The translations under genes and the position numbers were made by a program. The notes beneath the pieces are model-generated. The model had not been told where the DNA came from and searched no databases. It saw nothing but the letters and a program-made list of their open reading frames with translations. From JADFXI01 sp963784135 (lineage in GTDB: Bacteria; Nitrospirota; Thermodesulfovibrionia; Thermodesulfovibrionales; Dissulfurispiraceae), in the NCBI GenBank assembly GCA_963784135.1, contig CAWAQG010000003.1:268835-332834 (forward strand): a DNA stretch of 64,000 nucleotides. Direction: 5' to 3'. Below, in pieces: positions 11,661 through 21,179 of this stretch (the stretch's first letter is position 1; each line of letters starts with the position of its first letter).

Positions 11661-14072
11661 CTACGCCATCGTCAATATGGTCACTCCGTTGCCTCCTTCT
11701 CCCGGCCCGCCCTTTCTGAAACCCTTCACAAGCGGGTGGCGCTCAACATGCTCCCTTACCGCCTTAAGCAGGATTCCAGCTCCGATGCCGTGGACAACAG
11801 TGACCTCGCTGAATCCGGCAAGGGAAGCGTGATTGAGAAATGATTCAAGCAGCGAGAGCGCTTCGTCAACCCTCTTACCCACAAGAACGATTCGTGAAAC
11901 AGCCTCATCGTCGGGCTTCCGGACGATTACCGGAGCCTGCCGCACCGTTGCCTGTTTGCCCCGGCGGTATTCTATGTCTGATGCGGGCACCTCGACCTCT
12001 TTGCCCGCGGCTTTTACCTTGATGCGCTCATGCTTTAAATTGATTTCCACAACGGGTGCGTCAGCGGCCAGTGATTTAACATATACCACGTCGCCTTCCA
12101 TAATCTCATCTATCGAAGGTGCGCCGGCGTCTGCAGCGCCTTCGTATTCCCTTATTTTCCCGGCAAGGCCCTCCTGTGCCAGTTCAGCCTGTTTGATTGC
12201 CTCGCGGCTTTTCTCCCTGTCCATCTTCCTGGCCTCTTCGAGCAGGGCATGCATCTCTCTTTTCGACTTCGCAACAATCTCAGCCGCCTCGCGATACGCA
12301 TTTGCGAGCAACTGTTTCTGCCGGGATTCCGCCTCAGATAATGCGATGCCGAGGGCCCTGTTCCTGTCCTCTATTTCCATCCGCTCCCCGGCTATCTCAT
12401 CCAGCGCCTTTTCATAGCGCTCCCTCTTTTGACTCAGGTCGGTTATAAGATCGTCAAATTCCCCTTTCATACCGCCGAGCAGCGCCTTTGCCGAGTCGAC
12501 GATACTGTCAGGCAGTCCGTATCGCCGCGCTATTTCGAGAGCGTGCGACTGCCCCGGCTCACCTATCCTTAACCTGTACAGGGGAGTCAGGGCTTTCTGA
12601 TCGAATTCCATAGAGGCGTTCTCCATGCCTTCTGTCCTGTATACAAATCCTTTTATGTCCGTAAGGTGGGTCGTTGCAAAAACAAGCGCCCTGCTTTCCC
12701 TCAATTCTTTTAAGACAGCGCATGCGAGGGCGCCCCCCTCGTCAGGGTCGGTCCCGGTGCCGAGTTCGTCAATCAGCACGAGCGCCCTTGCATCAGCCGC
12801 TTTCAGTATTTTGGAAATATTAGACATGTGCGCTGAAAAAGTGGAAAGATTGTTTTCGATAGATTGTTCGTCCCCGATGTCGATCAGCAGCTTGTCAAAC
12901 AGCGGGAAACTGGAGGCCGAATCAGCAGGCACAGGCATGCCGGTCAGCGCCATGAGCTGAAGCAGGCCTATTGTTTTAATGGCAATGGTTTTCCCCCCTG
13001 CATTGGAACCGGTGATGACCATTACCGTGCAGCCGCCCCCAAGAGCGACATTGAGAGGAACAACCTCGTGCTGAACACCGGAGCGTTGAAGGGCCATCAT
13101 CAGAAGCGGATGACGCGCGTTCACCAGGCTCAGACCGCCCGACTCGTTGATCAGGGGGACTTGCATGCGGAACATGTCGGCGAACCTTGCGATACAATGC
13201 ACGGCATCAATGTAAACAACAATGCGATATTGGGCATCAATGTCACCGGCAGCCGCCCGGATACTGGAGCTTATATTTCTCAAAATGCGTATCTCTTCGG
13301 ATTTTTGCGCGGCAACAAGGTTTTCAAGCTCATTGGACAGGTTGATTATCGACAACGGCTCTATAAAGGCCGTCTCTCCTGATTTCGAGACATCATGCAC
13401 GACGCCCTGCACCTGCCCCTTGGAATCCATCCTTACCGGAATTACCCACCTGCCTGACCTGTTGGTAATAAAATCATCCTGCAAAAAGACGCTTACATCT
13501 CCATCCCTAACTATTTCCTCAAGCTTTTTTCGTATCCTGCTTTCAAGCCTGCGTATCCGCCCCCGAAGCTCGGCCAGTTCCGGGGAGGCGCTGTCAAGGA
13601 TGTTGCCCTCACTGTCAATCGACCGCTCCAGAACGCGGAGGATATCAGGAAAACCATTCAGCGCATCTGCCAGTCCATTCAGCTGGAAGAGGCCCTCATG
13701 CTGCCTTATCTGAGAAGCGATAGCGCTTATATTGTCCAGAACAGGTACAAATTCGGCGAGTTCCATTGCTTCGAGCACCGCGCCTTCAGGTGCAACCCTT
13801 GCAAGCAGCGGTCCGATATCGGAAAACGGGAGTATCGAGAGCGTCCCGCCCCCGTCATATATCCTCATAATCTCGCTGGTTTGGCCGAGTCTTTTTTCAA
13901 TAGCGCCCCTGTCGGCCAGAGGATACATGGCGAGCACAGCCTTGCGCGACGCCTCACTGTGGGCAAAGTCGGCGATTATACCGAGCAGTTTGTTGAATTC
14001 AAGAAGACTGAGGGAGAAGAAATCATCCGGTCCATTCTTCAGCAATAGATCTACTCCGGCCTGCTTATGCAA
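11661..14072 (-). CDS. mutS2: Endonuclease MutS2
   Basis: At 803 residues it has the MutS2 layout: core and clamp without the MutS mismatch-binding domain I, then an ABC-type ATPase with Walker A GSNAGGKT at residues 355-362 and Walker B near VLIDELGTGTDPDEGG. A long coiled-coil with Ala/Glu/Lys repeats follows, and a C-terminal Smr nuclease domain (about residues 725-803, with VVHGIGAG). MutS2 acts on branched DNA and suppresses recombination; in Bacillus it also splits collided ribosomes. The start codon lies 22 nt inside the upstream YvlD-like gene, suggesting one transcript. Confidence 0.95.
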   Translation of the reverse strand: MHKQAGVDLLLKNGPDDFFSLSLLEFNKLLGIIADFAHSEASRKAVLAMYPLADRGAIEKRLGQTSEIMRIYDGGGTLSILPFSDIGPLLARVAPEGAVLEAMELAEFVPVLDNISAIASQIRQHEGLFQLNGLADALNGFPDILRVLERSIDSEGNILDSASPELAELRGRIRRLESRIRKKLEEIVRDGDVSVFLQDDFITNRSGRWVIPVRMDSKGQVQGVVHDVSKSGETAFIEPLSIINLSNELENLVAAQKSEEIRILRNISSSIRAAAGDIDAQYRIVVYIDAVHCIARFADMFRMQVPLINESGGLSLVNARHPLLMMALQRSGVQHEVVPLNVALGGGCTVMVITGSNAGGKTIAIKTIGLLQLMALTGMPVPADSASSFPLFDKLLIDIGDEQSIENNLSTFSAHMSNISKILKAADARALVLIDELGTGTDPDEGGALACAVLKELRESRALVFATTHLTDIKGFVYRTEGMENASMEFDQKALTPLYRLRIGEPGQSHALEIARRYGLPDSIVDSAKALLGGMKGEFDDLITDLSQKRERYEKALDEIAGERMEIEDRNRALGIALSEAESRQKQLLANAYREAAEIVAKSKREMHALLEEARKMDREKSREAIKQAELAQEGLAGKIREYEGAADAGAPSIDEIMEGDVVYVKSLAADAPVVEINLKHERIKVKAAGKEVEVPASDIEYRRGKQATVRQAPVIVRKPDDEAVSRIVLVGKRVDEALSLLESFLNHASLAGFSEVTVVHGIGAGILLKAVREHVERHPLVKGFRKGGPGEGGNGVTILTMA

Positions 14073-14407
14073 GACAGTATCATATTAATAAGGCTGATAA
14101 CCAGAGCACCCCATAAGGCAGGCCAGAAACCGGCAACCGCGAAACCAAGATCGAGGGCCTTTGATGCTGCGCTCGTAAGCCAGAGCATAAAGGCGTTCAA
14201 TACAAAAATAAAAAGTCCCAGCGTCAAAATAACAACCGGGAACGAAAGGAATTTCAGTACCGGCCGCACAAAAGCATTCAACAGGCCGAAAACGAGCGCA
14301 ACGAGCAGCAGCCCGTACCAGGGCCCGCTATAGGTAATCCCGGAAATAACTTTGGCAGCCGTCCAGAGCGCAATGGTGTTGATGAGCAGATTCAAGACAA
14401 AATTCAT
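14051..14407 (-). CDS. YvlD/phage-holin-family-IV membrane protein
   Basis: The 118-residue, strongly hydrophobic protein has four predicted helices. It carries the family text GLLNAFVRPVLKFLSFPVVI followed by LTLGLFIFVLNAFMLWL, typical of the holin superfamily IV/YvlD group. These are chromosomal membrane proteins of unclear role; the holin label comes from similarity and not from phage context, as no phage gene is nearby. It is the first gene of the minus-strand unit with mutS2, divergent from the M16 peptidase. Confidence 0.85.
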   Translation of the reverse strand: MNFVLNLLINTIALWTAAKVISGITYSGPWYGLLLVALVFGLLNAFVRPVLKFLSFPVVILTLGLFIFVLNAFMLWLTSAASKALDLGFAVAGFWPALWGALVISLINMILSCISRPE

Positions 14408-14480
14408 AGCATCTCCCGAACAGCGATATGCCTGAATTATAGCAGATTTAAGAGGCTTATAATATCCCCAATTTCTTCTC

Positions 14481-14510
14481 TTGCATTGCCGCTGACAGAG
14501 CGCTTATAAT
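14481..14510 (+). promoter_or_regulatory. Candidate sigma-70 promoter of the M16 peptidase gene
   Basis: TTGCAT (14481-14486) and TATAAT (14505-14510) are spaced by 18 bp. The predicted transcription start would fall at or next to ATG 14517, so the message would be nearly leaderless unless the second ATG at 14532 is used. Confidence 0.5.
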
Positions 14511-14516
14511 TAAAAA

Positions 14517-17174
14517 ATGCGGCACATTGTTATGCGATTTGCAGTGATACTATTCTCCCTTCTGACTCTCGCGGCGCCTGTGCGCTCTGATCAGGATTCC
14601 GGCGTGCTCCGGGCCACCCTGAAGAACGGCCTTCGGGTGGTAATCGTGCGAAACACTCTCGCTCCTGTGGTCACTACGGAAATTAACTATCTTGTGGGGG
14701 CCAATGAGACCCCGGCGGGCTTTCCGGGTATGGCCCATGCCACGGAGCATATGATGTTCCGCGGCAGTTCCGGACTTTCGGCAGACCAGATCGCAGGAAT
14801 TACCGCGGCAATGGGCGGCGATTTTGGCGCCGATACCCAGCAGACTCTTACCCAGTATTCCTTCACCGTGCCTTCCGACGACCTTTCTATTGCCCTCCAC
14901 ATGGAGGCAATCCGCATGCAAAGCCTTCTCGCGGACGAGAAACTCTGGGAACAGGAGCGCGGGGCGATCGAGCAGGAAGTGGCTCAGGACCTGTCTAATC
15001 CCACGTATATCTTCTACACAAAGCTTCTGGAGCGGATGTTCGCCGGCACACCCTATTCCCATGATCCACTCGGCACACGTCCTTCCTTTGACAAAACTAC
15101 CGGCGCGATGCTGCGGGATTTTCACGAGGCATGGTACGTGCCGAATAACGCTATCCTGGTCATCAGCGGCGACGTGGAGCCGGAAAAGGCCCTCGGCGAG
15201 GTCAAGATGGTTTTTGAAGACATACCCTCCCGGCCTTTGCCGCAACGTCCCGAAATCAGGCTTCAGCCCATGAAACCCGACACGTTCACTTTAGATACCG
15301 ACCTCCCTTACGGGCTCGCAGTGGTGGCCTATCGCCTGCCCGGTTTCGACAGCCCCGACTATGCTGCAAGCCAGGTACTTGCTGATGTGTTGGCCAGCCA
15401 TAGGGCAGACCTTTATGCGCTCGTCCCTGAAGGCAAGGCCCTCGATGCAGACTTCAGCATGAACCCCTTGCCAAAGGCAGCCTCGGCATATTCCATGTTA
15501 GTTTTCCCACCAGGCGGCGATGGACCTGCTCTGATCAGGAAAGCAAAAGAAATTATCGCGGGATATGTTAAGAAGGGCCTGCCCGCCGAACTGGTGGAGG
15601 CCGCAAAATACCGGGAGGCGGCGGAGGCCGAATTCGAGAAAAACTCAATATCCGGTCTCGCTATGGAATGGTCCCAGGCCCTCGCAGCGGAGGGACGGAC
15701 CTCACCGGAAGACGATGTGGAGGCAATAAAAAAAGTGACGGTTGAGGACGTAAACCGCGTGGCGCGGACCTATCTTGTAAATGACACCGCCATCGAGGCT
15801 TTGCTTACGCCGAAACCCTCGGGAAAGCCTGTGTCCTCGAAGGGGTTCGGCGGCGAGGAATCATTCATCCCCAAACACACAAAGCCTGTACACCTGCCGG
15901 AATGGGCGAAGAAGACAGAGGAGCCTCCGGCGGTGCCTGTATCCAATGTTAAGCCAACAGACATGCGGTTGCCAAACAACTTGCGTCTCATTGTCCAGCC
16001 GGTTGAGGCAAGTACGACAGTAAGCATCTACGGCAGGATAAAAAACAATCCCGGCATGCAGGAGCCTGATGGAAAGGACGGCGTCTCCATCGTTCTCGAC
16101 AGCCTCTTTCCGTATGGGACTTCCACTCTGGACCGGCTGGCATTGAGAAAGGCTTTTGACGACATCGGAGCGGACGCCTCGGTGGGATCAAGTTTTTCCC
16201 TGCTGGTGACCAGTGATCATTTCGACAGGGGCGCGCAGTTGATAGCAGACAACCTGCTGCATCCCGCACTCCCTGAAACAGCTTTTGCAGTAGTGCAGGA
16301 GGAGACTAAGGGCATGCTCGCCGGAAAACTTCAGAGCCCTGACTACCTTAGAACGCACACCCTCAGAAAGGGACTTTATCCGGCAGGAGACCCTTTTTTA
16401 CGGCAGGCAACTCCCGAAACAGTGGGCAGCCTGACGCTCGAAGACGTGAAGAAATATTACAAAAATAATTACAGGCCCGACCTGACCACTATAGTTGTCA
16501 TAGGCAAGGTCACCCCGGAAGAGGCCAGGTCAGTGATTGAAAAATACTTCGGCGGATGGAAGAGCGAAGGGCCCAAACCGGCCACAGAAGATCCTCCTGT
16601 CCCCCGCAACAGGCCGTCCTCTGCCGTAGTGCCGGATGCAAGCCGCGTGCAGGACAATGTTATACTCGCCGAGACCCTCGGCATTACACGTTCACATCCC
16701 GACTACTATAAACTGGAGATGGGCAACCATGTATTGTCAGGGGCCTTTTATGCCACGCGGCTCTACCACGATCTGCGCGAGCAGGCAGGGCTGGTGTACT
16801 CAGTGGAATCCTTTATCCAGGCCAGGAAGAACCGCTCGCTCTTCGGGGTCTTTTATGCCTGCGACCCACCGAACGTGGACAAGGCGCGAGTTATGGTGCA
16901 GCACAATCTCCGCCTTATGCAGACAAAGCCCGTTTCATTCGCGGAATTAAAGAGAGCGAAAACACTTCTCATCCGGCAAATCCCTCTTTCGGAATCAAGC
17001 GTGGAGAGCATTGCATCAGGTCTCCTTGAGCGCTCGGTGGAGGGACTGCATCTGGACGAGCCTCTGCTTGCCGCCCGGCAGTACCTGAAGATCACAGCAA
17101 AAGAGATACGCGAAGCCTTTGCACGCTGGATACGCCCCAAAGGCTTCGCACAGGTCATCCAGGGACCGCGTTAG
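14517..17174 (+). CDS. Secreted M16 family zinc metallopeptidase, two-domain type
   Basis: This 885-residue protein has an N-terminal signal peptide (residues 1 to about 24). The inverted zinc motif HxxEH is present as His74-Ala-Thr-Glu77-His78, with a downstream ligand Glu, probably Glu154 in AIEQEVAQ. So the N-terminal M16 domain should be active. The second half repeats the M16 fold without the HxxEH, including the conserved LREQAGLVYSV segment near residue 755, as in pitrilysin/PqqL-type clam-shell peptidases. It should degrade peptides in the periplasm. No ribosome-binding site is visible ahead of ATG 14517; residue 6 is a second Met that would give a more compact signal peptide. It converges with the VapC-type gene 4 nt downstream. 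Confidence 0.9.
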   Translation: MRHIVMRFAVILFSLLTLAAPVRSDQDSGVLRATLKNGLRVVIVRNTLAPVVTTEINYLVGANETPAGFPGMAHATEHMMFRGSSGLSADQIAGITAAMGGDFGADTQQTLTQYSFTVPSDDLSIALHMEAIRMQSLLADEKLWEQERGAIEQEVAQDLSNPTYIFYTKLLERMFAGTPYSHDPLGTRPSFDKTTGAMLRDFHEAWYVPNNAILVISGDVEPEKALGEVKMVFEDIPSRPLPQRPEIRLQPMKPDTFTLDTDLPYGLAVVAYRLPGFDSPDYAASQVLADVLASHRADLYALVPEGKALDADFSMNPLPKAASAYSMLVFPPGGDGPALIRKAKEIIAGYVKKGLPAELVEAAKYREAAEAEFEKNSISGLAMEWSQALAAEGRTSPEDDVEAIKKVTVEDVNRVARTYLVNDTAIEALLTPKPSGKPVSSKGFGGEESFIPKHTKPVHLPEWAKKTEEPPAVPVSNVKPTDMRLPNNLRLIVQPVEASTTVSIYGRIKNNPGMQEPDGKDGVSIVLDSLFPYGTSTLDRLALRKAFDDIGADASVGSSFSLLVTSDHFDRGAQLIADNLLHPALPETAFAVVQEETKGMLAGKLQSPDYLRTHTLRKGLYPAGDPFLRQATPETVGSLTLEDVKKYYKNNYRPDLTTIVVIGKVTPEEARSVIEKYFGGWKSEGPKPATEDPPVPRNRPSSAVVPDASRVQDNVILAETLGITRSHPDYYKLEMGNHVLSGAFYATRLYHDLREQAGLVYSVESFIQARKNRSLFGVFYACDPPNVDKARVMVQHNLRLMQTKPVSFAELKRAKTLLIRQIPLSESSVESIASGLLERSVEGLHLDEPLLAARQYLKITAKEIREAFARWIRPKGFAQVIQGPR

Positions 17175-17178
17175 GTAG

Positions 17179-17598
17179 TCAGCGTTTTGCTCGTAGATAT
17201 CGTGCCGCGACAATTTTATTGAGACCATCGTCAAATGAGAAGAGAGATACTTCGGCATTCGCTGCTTTGATACACAAAATACAGTCGACAATATCGATGT
17301 TTCGTTCTGAAAAAAGAGTCAATGCATTAATAAGTTCTTTCTGGTCATCGTTGGCAATTCCCCTGTAGTGTAAAATATCGCTCATACTCTCCGCTGCTAT
17401 GGTCCTCGGCACTTTATATATTTTTGTAAGCACATAAATACATTCAACAACAACGCTTTCCATAATAATGGCTTTGGAACTTCCGTTCTTGACCTTGTCG
17501 AAGAATTCCTTGGATTTTGAGTACTGTGTCTCATCATCTTTCATGAGATACCGGATAATCACGTTAGTATCAGGAAGTTTTTTTTCTGGCTTTTTCAA
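17179..17598 (-). CDS. PIN-domain toxin (VapC-like)
   Basis: This 139-residue single PIN domain carries the acidic residues expected for metal-dependent RNA cleavage: Asp10 (PDTNVIIRYL), Glu52 (VVECIYVL), Asp105 (DIVDCILC) and Asp123/Asp124 (SFDDGL). VapC toxins cut tRNA or rRNA. The start overlaps the 3' end of the upstream AbrB-type antitoxin gene by 29 nt, the usual antitoxin-first arrangement. It lies tail to tail with the M16 peptidase, separated by only 4 nt. Confidence 0.88.
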   Translation of the reverse strand: MKKPEKKLPDTNVIIRYLMKDDETQYSKSKEFFDKVKNGSSKAIIMESVVVECIYVLTKIYKVPRTIAAESMSDILHYRGIANDDQKELINALTLFSERNIDIVDCILCIKAANAEVSLFSFDDGLNKIVAARYLRAKR

Positions 17599-17824
17599 TC
17601 GCAGCCGCCTCCCATGCCCTTTCTTTTATCTCCCTCATCGTTGTTCCCGGCTTCACATTTTTAGCATATTGATGAAGAGCTCCGGCGGCATCTCGTACCG
17701 CTTTAACCATGATCGTCTCATCCACCACATCAAAATAGATCGTGTTGGTCTTGAGCTTCTCACGAATCTCTTTTGGAATAGTGACTTGCCCTTTCTTGGT
17801 AATTTTTACTGCGCCAGTCGTCAT
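17570..17824 (-). CDS. AbrB/MazE-type antitoxin partner of the PIN toxin
   Basis: The 84-residue product begins with a textbook SpoVT-AbrB domain (AVKITKKGQVTIPKEIREKL), which binds operator DNA as a swapped dimer. The charged C-terminal tail (ERAWEAAAIEKARKK) probably binds the PIN toxin active site. A GGTAAGGTGA ribosome-binding region lies just ahead of the start. This is the second AbrB-headed toxin-antitoxin module in the window. The two antitoxins share little beyond the fold, so they are not recent duplicates. Confidence 0.88.
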   Translation of the reverse strand: MTTGAVKITKKGQVTIPKEIREKLKTNTIYFDVVDETIMVKAVRDAAGALHQYAKNVKPGTTMREIKERAWEAAAIEKARKKTS

Positions 17825-17967
17825 ACCAAATCACCTTACCTTTCTTTAATATCTTTACATATTTCAATAGTAATGCATAATAATATAATCTGTCAATTTG
17901 GATAGATCTGATATAAATTATCAAAGTACAAAATGGTTTAAATGATTACTATTCTGTGCCCCGCTCC

Positions 17968-18969
17968 TTAGTACCCTTCGAGTTTGAACGGCGTGGCAAT
18001 CATCTTGTACGTCACCATTGCGGTGAAGATCAGGAAGCACGCAAGCGCAAATAGAATAAGCCTTTTCTGTATAAACGGGATTATTTCCATCAAGCTGGCC
18101 ACCTTCCTGAACGGCATCAGCACGCCCGTACCCATGCCGGCAACCGCCCCCCCGAAAAGACACAGATACAGCGGGTAACCGACGTAATAGTATTCCTTGT
18201 GCAGTATATTGAACGGGCAATGAAGGGACGGCAGCTCATAGTAATAGAGCGAGAAGAAGGATATTATGGAGACTATGCCCATAACAAACGATATGCCGCA
18301 AAGCGAGGAAAATACATAGCCTCCCCTGCCCTTCAGGTAAAAATATACCCCGGATGCCAGAGTCAACGCCACAATAGTATAAAAGGCGATCTTGCCGGGG
18401 ATGCTGGGCACCGAGGCCAAATCAGAGGCAACGCTGGTTGAAGTGCTGGTGAATAGGGTACTGCAGCACGAGGTAATGACGTCGGGCTTCAGCCCCAGGA
18501 AATATTTGGTCTGCAAAATAGTCTCGGCTACTACTAACGGCGCTATAACAACAAGGAACTTGTACTTGCTTTTGATAAGCGGATAGTCGTAGGCCCTGTT
18601 GTCAGTATAGTTCAGCACGAGCCAGAGCCCGGCGGCTATAAAATTGAACACCTTGAGTATCAGCGTGGGATAGCCGTAGGAGTTGACAGTCAACGTGCCC
18701 GAAGCGCACATGGCCCCGACAAAGAGGGGGTGGATAATGTCCGCAGTATAAACGTAAAGGAAGAGTGACATGAGCTGGAAGCCAAAAACATAGGTGAGAA
18801 TGGTGGAGATAAGGTAGGTACTCCTTTCGAGCTCCAGTTGCAGTTCGCTGCCGCTCTTTATGTCCCACTTCCTCAAGATCCGTATGCCGTAATAAGACGA
18901 GTAGAGGAGTAGCATGCTTATAAGTACGGAAGATATAAAGAGGGTAATGATGGAAGGATGCAGGATCAT
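17968..18969 (-). CDS. Polytopic membrane protein of the NosL-ABC cluster, function unknown
   Basis: The 333 residues are almost entirely hydrophobic, with about eight predicted membrane helices. I do not recognise a named family. Conserved-looking soluble pieces include a loop with a Cys pair (VITSCCSTLF) and YYELPSLHCPF, so Cys residues near the membrane surface could handle metal or be oxidised. Its start overlaps the ABC ATPase stop by 4 nt and it ends the operon nosL - small protein - permease - ATPase - this gene. That context suggests it works with the ABC unit, perhaps in copper delivery, but this is inference. Confidence 0.65.
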   Translation of the reverse strand: MILHPSIITLFISSVLISMLLLYSSYYGIRILRKWDIKSGSELQLELERSTYLISTILTYVFGFQLMSLFLYVYTADIIHPLFVGAMCASGTLTVNSYGYPTLILKVFNFIAAGLWLVLNYTDNRAYDYPLIKSKYKFLVVIAPLVVAETILQTKYFLGLKPDVITSCCSTLFTSTSTSVASDLASVPSIPGKIAFYTIVALTLASGVYFYLKGRGGYVFSSLCGISFVMGIVSIISFFSLYYYELPSLHCPFNILHKEYYYVGYPLYLCLFGGAVAGMGTGVLMPFRKVASLMEIIPFIQKRLILFALACFLIFTAMVTYKMIATPFKLEGY

Positions 18970-19694
18970 GTCCGTTGATGCCCTCCGCTTACCCTTCCGT
19001 CCCTCATCTCCACTATCCTGTCTATGATGGGGGAATCGAAGACAATGGGGTCATGGCTGGCAATGATAACTGTTTTACCCTCACCTTTCAACCTTTCCAC
19101 GATTCCCATGAATTCACCTGATAGCCTGGTGTCCAGGTGGGCAGTGGGCTCGTCGGCAATTATTACTTCCGGGTCGTTTATAAGCGCCCTCGCTATGCCC
19201 ACCCGCTGCGCCTCTCCTCCGGAGAGCCATTCCACCTTTGAAGACAGCTTCCCTGAGAGGTTGAAATCACTTAAAATCCTTGAGGCACGCTCCCTGAGCA
19301 GCTTAAAGTCCTCTCCCATCGGATATGCGGGCAGCATGACATTTTCGAGGACTGTTATGCCTTTGATTAGGTTGAACTGCTGGAAAATGAAGCCGAAGGC
19401 CCTCCTCCTTATCCCGGTGAGGAACCTCTCAGGAAGGCTGGTCACTTCCGCGGCAGCGCCTTCGACCGAAAAAGCCACGAACTGCGTCAGCGGGCCGGTC
19501 AGTTGTATCCTTCCTGAAGTGGGCCTCGCCATACAACCTATAATACCCAGCAAAGTGGTCTTGCCCGACCCGCTCGGCCCCTTGAGCACCGTAATCTTGC
19601 GGGAATCAATTGACAGTGTCACCCCATCGACCGCGGTAAACTCGTTAGGCCTGCCGCCGTTAAAGACCTTCCTTATCTCCGAAAGCTCTATCAC
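18966..19694 (-). CDS. ABC transporter ATP-binding protein (MacB/LolD type)
   Basis: This 242-residue ATPase has all motifs: Walker A GPSGSGKTT at residues 39-47, Q-loop FQQFNLIKG, signature WLSGGEAQRVGIARAL, Walker B VIIADEPTAHLD, and switch His in IIASHD. The QQFNLI and ITVLENVMLPA text places it in the MacB/LolD class, which works with FtsX-like permeases and usually does not move substrates across the inner membrane in the classic manner. A roughly 35-residue insert lies between the P-loop and Q-loop (TQFVAFSVEGAAAEVTSLP), longer than in LolD. It overlaps both neighbours by 4 nt, so the genes are translationally coupled. Confidence 0.9.
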   Translation of the reverse strand: MIELSEIRKVFNGGRPNEFTAVDGVTLSIDSRKITVLKGPSGSGKTTLLGIIGCMARPTSGRIQLTGPLTQFVAFSVEGAAAEVTSLPERFLTGIRRRAFGFIFQQFNLIKGITVLENVMLPAYPMGEDFKLLRERASRILSDFNLSGKLSSKVEWLSGGEAQRVGIARALINDPEVIIADEPTAHLDTRLSGEFMGIVERLKGEGKTVIIASHDPIVFDSPIIDRIVEMRDGRVSGGHQRT

Positions 19695-20818
19695 CTCATT
19701 ACCGAATCCGGGTCAACGGAAGCGGCCCTCCATGATGGAACGATGGTCGCAACAGTATAAGGAAGGACGGTCAGGAAAAAAAGGGTCATCACCTGTGTCT
19801 CATCTATAAATGGGGTGAGCCTGAACTCGGGGTAAAGAACGGACCACCCTTTAAGCACCGGCTCGAAAAGTGTCGAAGATGTGAAGAACACATGGAAATA
19901 AGCCAGGATTATCCCTGCGAGAAAAGATGAAAGGGAGATGACCGTCCCCTCCCAGAACTTCATCACTATCACATCGGACGTCTCCCAGCCGATGGCCTTC
20001 AGTATGCCTATCTCCTTCTTCTCCTCAGCGCTCAGGCCGGACGCCTTGTCCCACGCAAATATGATAAAAGCGAGGCCCGCGCCAGCCATTATCACAAGCA
20101 GTATGCCGCTTCGCCAGTTGAAAATCGAATCGTAGGTCCTCAGTATCTCGTCCCTCACTATAGGTCTTGTGTCCGGGTAAAGGTACTGTATCTTTTGGGC
20201 TATGGTGACAAGCTCCCTTGAGTTACGCACCTTGAGAGTCAGGTCGGTAAAATACCCCTTCGATATGCCAAACACGCTCCTGAAGTCCTCTTCGGAAATC
20301 AGTATAAGATCGGAGGACACCAACTCGGATTCGGACGACAGAGCCCCCTTTATCTTCAGGACAAGCCAGTTCCCCTTGCAGGTTTTAAGCGAAAGGATGT
20401 CGCCTTCGGATGCCCGCATGCTCCTGAGGATACCTTTGCCGACCTCGATTTTGCCCTTTTCGGCTCCGCCTTCCGGCGTCATGAGGGTAAAATTGGCCCC
20501 GACCACGGGTTCGAAGTAATACCCCCAAAGCCTTCCGGTTACAGATTGTACTCCCCTGATTTTTTTTATTCCTTTGATATATCCCACAGGCACAAGTTCC
20601 TGCCTGCCGGCAACCAACCGTTGAACGATTATTTCAGGGGAGCCCTTGAGTATTATGGAAGCCTCCCTCTTTATTGCCTCGGCAAAAAACATGACTGACG
20701 CCAGCACAAAGACTATCAGCGTATAGACAAGAGTCAGAGCTATGTTCTTCGTTTTTCTCCTCAGCAGCGAGGAGAGCGTAAAGTCTATGATGTTCCGCTG
20801 CTTTTCGAGCCACCTCAT
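19691..20818 (-). CDS. FtsX-like ABC transporter permease
   Basis: The 375-residue protein has the MacB/FtsX layout: one N-terminal helix (residues about 25-47), a periplasmic domain of some 190 residues, then three C-terminal helices. The conserved permease text EIGILKAIGWETSDVIVMKFWEG sits after the second helix, and the end PSWRAASVDPDSVMR is the classic family terminus. With the adjacent ATPase it forms a complete exporter-like or mechanotransmission unit. Its place between nosL and the ATPase suggests a job linked to the copper-binding NosL protein. Confidence 0.9.
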   Translation of the reverse strand: MRWLEKQRNIIDFTLSSLLRRKTKNIALTLVYTLIVFVLASVMFFAEAIKREASIILKGSPEIIVQRLVAGRQELVPVGYIKGIKKIRGVQSVTGRLWGYYFEPVVGANFTLMTPEGGAEKGKIEVGKGILRSMRASEGDILSLKTCKGNWLVLKIKGALSSESELVSSDLILISEEDFRSVFGISKGYFTDLTLKVRNSRELVTIAQKIQYLYPDTRPIVRDEILRTYDSIFNWRSGILLVIMAGAGLAFIIFAWDKASGLSAEEKKEIGILKAIGWETSDVIVMKFWEGTVISLSSFLAGIILAYFHVFFTSSTLFEPVLKGWSVLYPEFRLTPFIDETQVMTLFFLTVLPYTVATIVPSWRAASVDPDSVMR

Positions 20819-21144
20819 CTCTTAAGCCCCTCCCCCTTCATTCGCAACTGGGCCGGCGGTCCCACAATGGAGCCAGATGGAAAGTGTTCAAGGGACATCG
20901 GGTGGTCCTGAAACGGGGTATTAAAATCGGTTTGTGAAAGATGCCTCGTATACCTTGCCTCAGTAAAGAGACATAGGTCAGTAAGCCCCAGTTTTTTCAC
21001 TATTTCCGCTTTTACGGCAAGCCGCGCAGCGGCATACTTTACGGCAACTATGGCATGTATGGACAATAGGAATACCAGCGCAAGGTTCACCGCAAGATAG
21101 ATGAAATATATACTCGATTTTCTCATCCGGTCCATGCCATGCAA
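20815..21144 (-). CDS. Small membrane-anchored protein of the NosL cluster
   Basis: The 109-residue product has one N-terminal membrane helix (about residues 12-32) and a periplasmic tail. The tail includes the motif-like run TEARYTRHLSQTDFNTPFQD followed by a His-Pro-Met-Ser segment and a Pro/Gly-rich end. His and Met residues in the tail could bind copper, but this is speculation. I do not recognise a family. The start is uncertain (Met1, Met4 or Met7). It sits between nosL and the permease and overlaps the permease start by 4 nt. Confidence 0.6.
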   Translation of the reverse strand: MHGMDRMRKSSIYFIYLAVNLALVFLLSIHAIVAVKYAAARLAVKAEIVKKLGLTDLCLFTEARYTRHLSQTDFNTPFQDHPMSLEHFPSGSIVGPPAQLRMKGEGLKR

Positions 21145-21179
21145 GAAACTATGGTCCCAACTGCTCGCCGCATTAAGGT

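Noticed and set aside
14051..14407. Prophage holin indicating a phage region
   Set aside because: The YvlD/holin-IV family is common on chromosomes, and no other phage gene is nearby.
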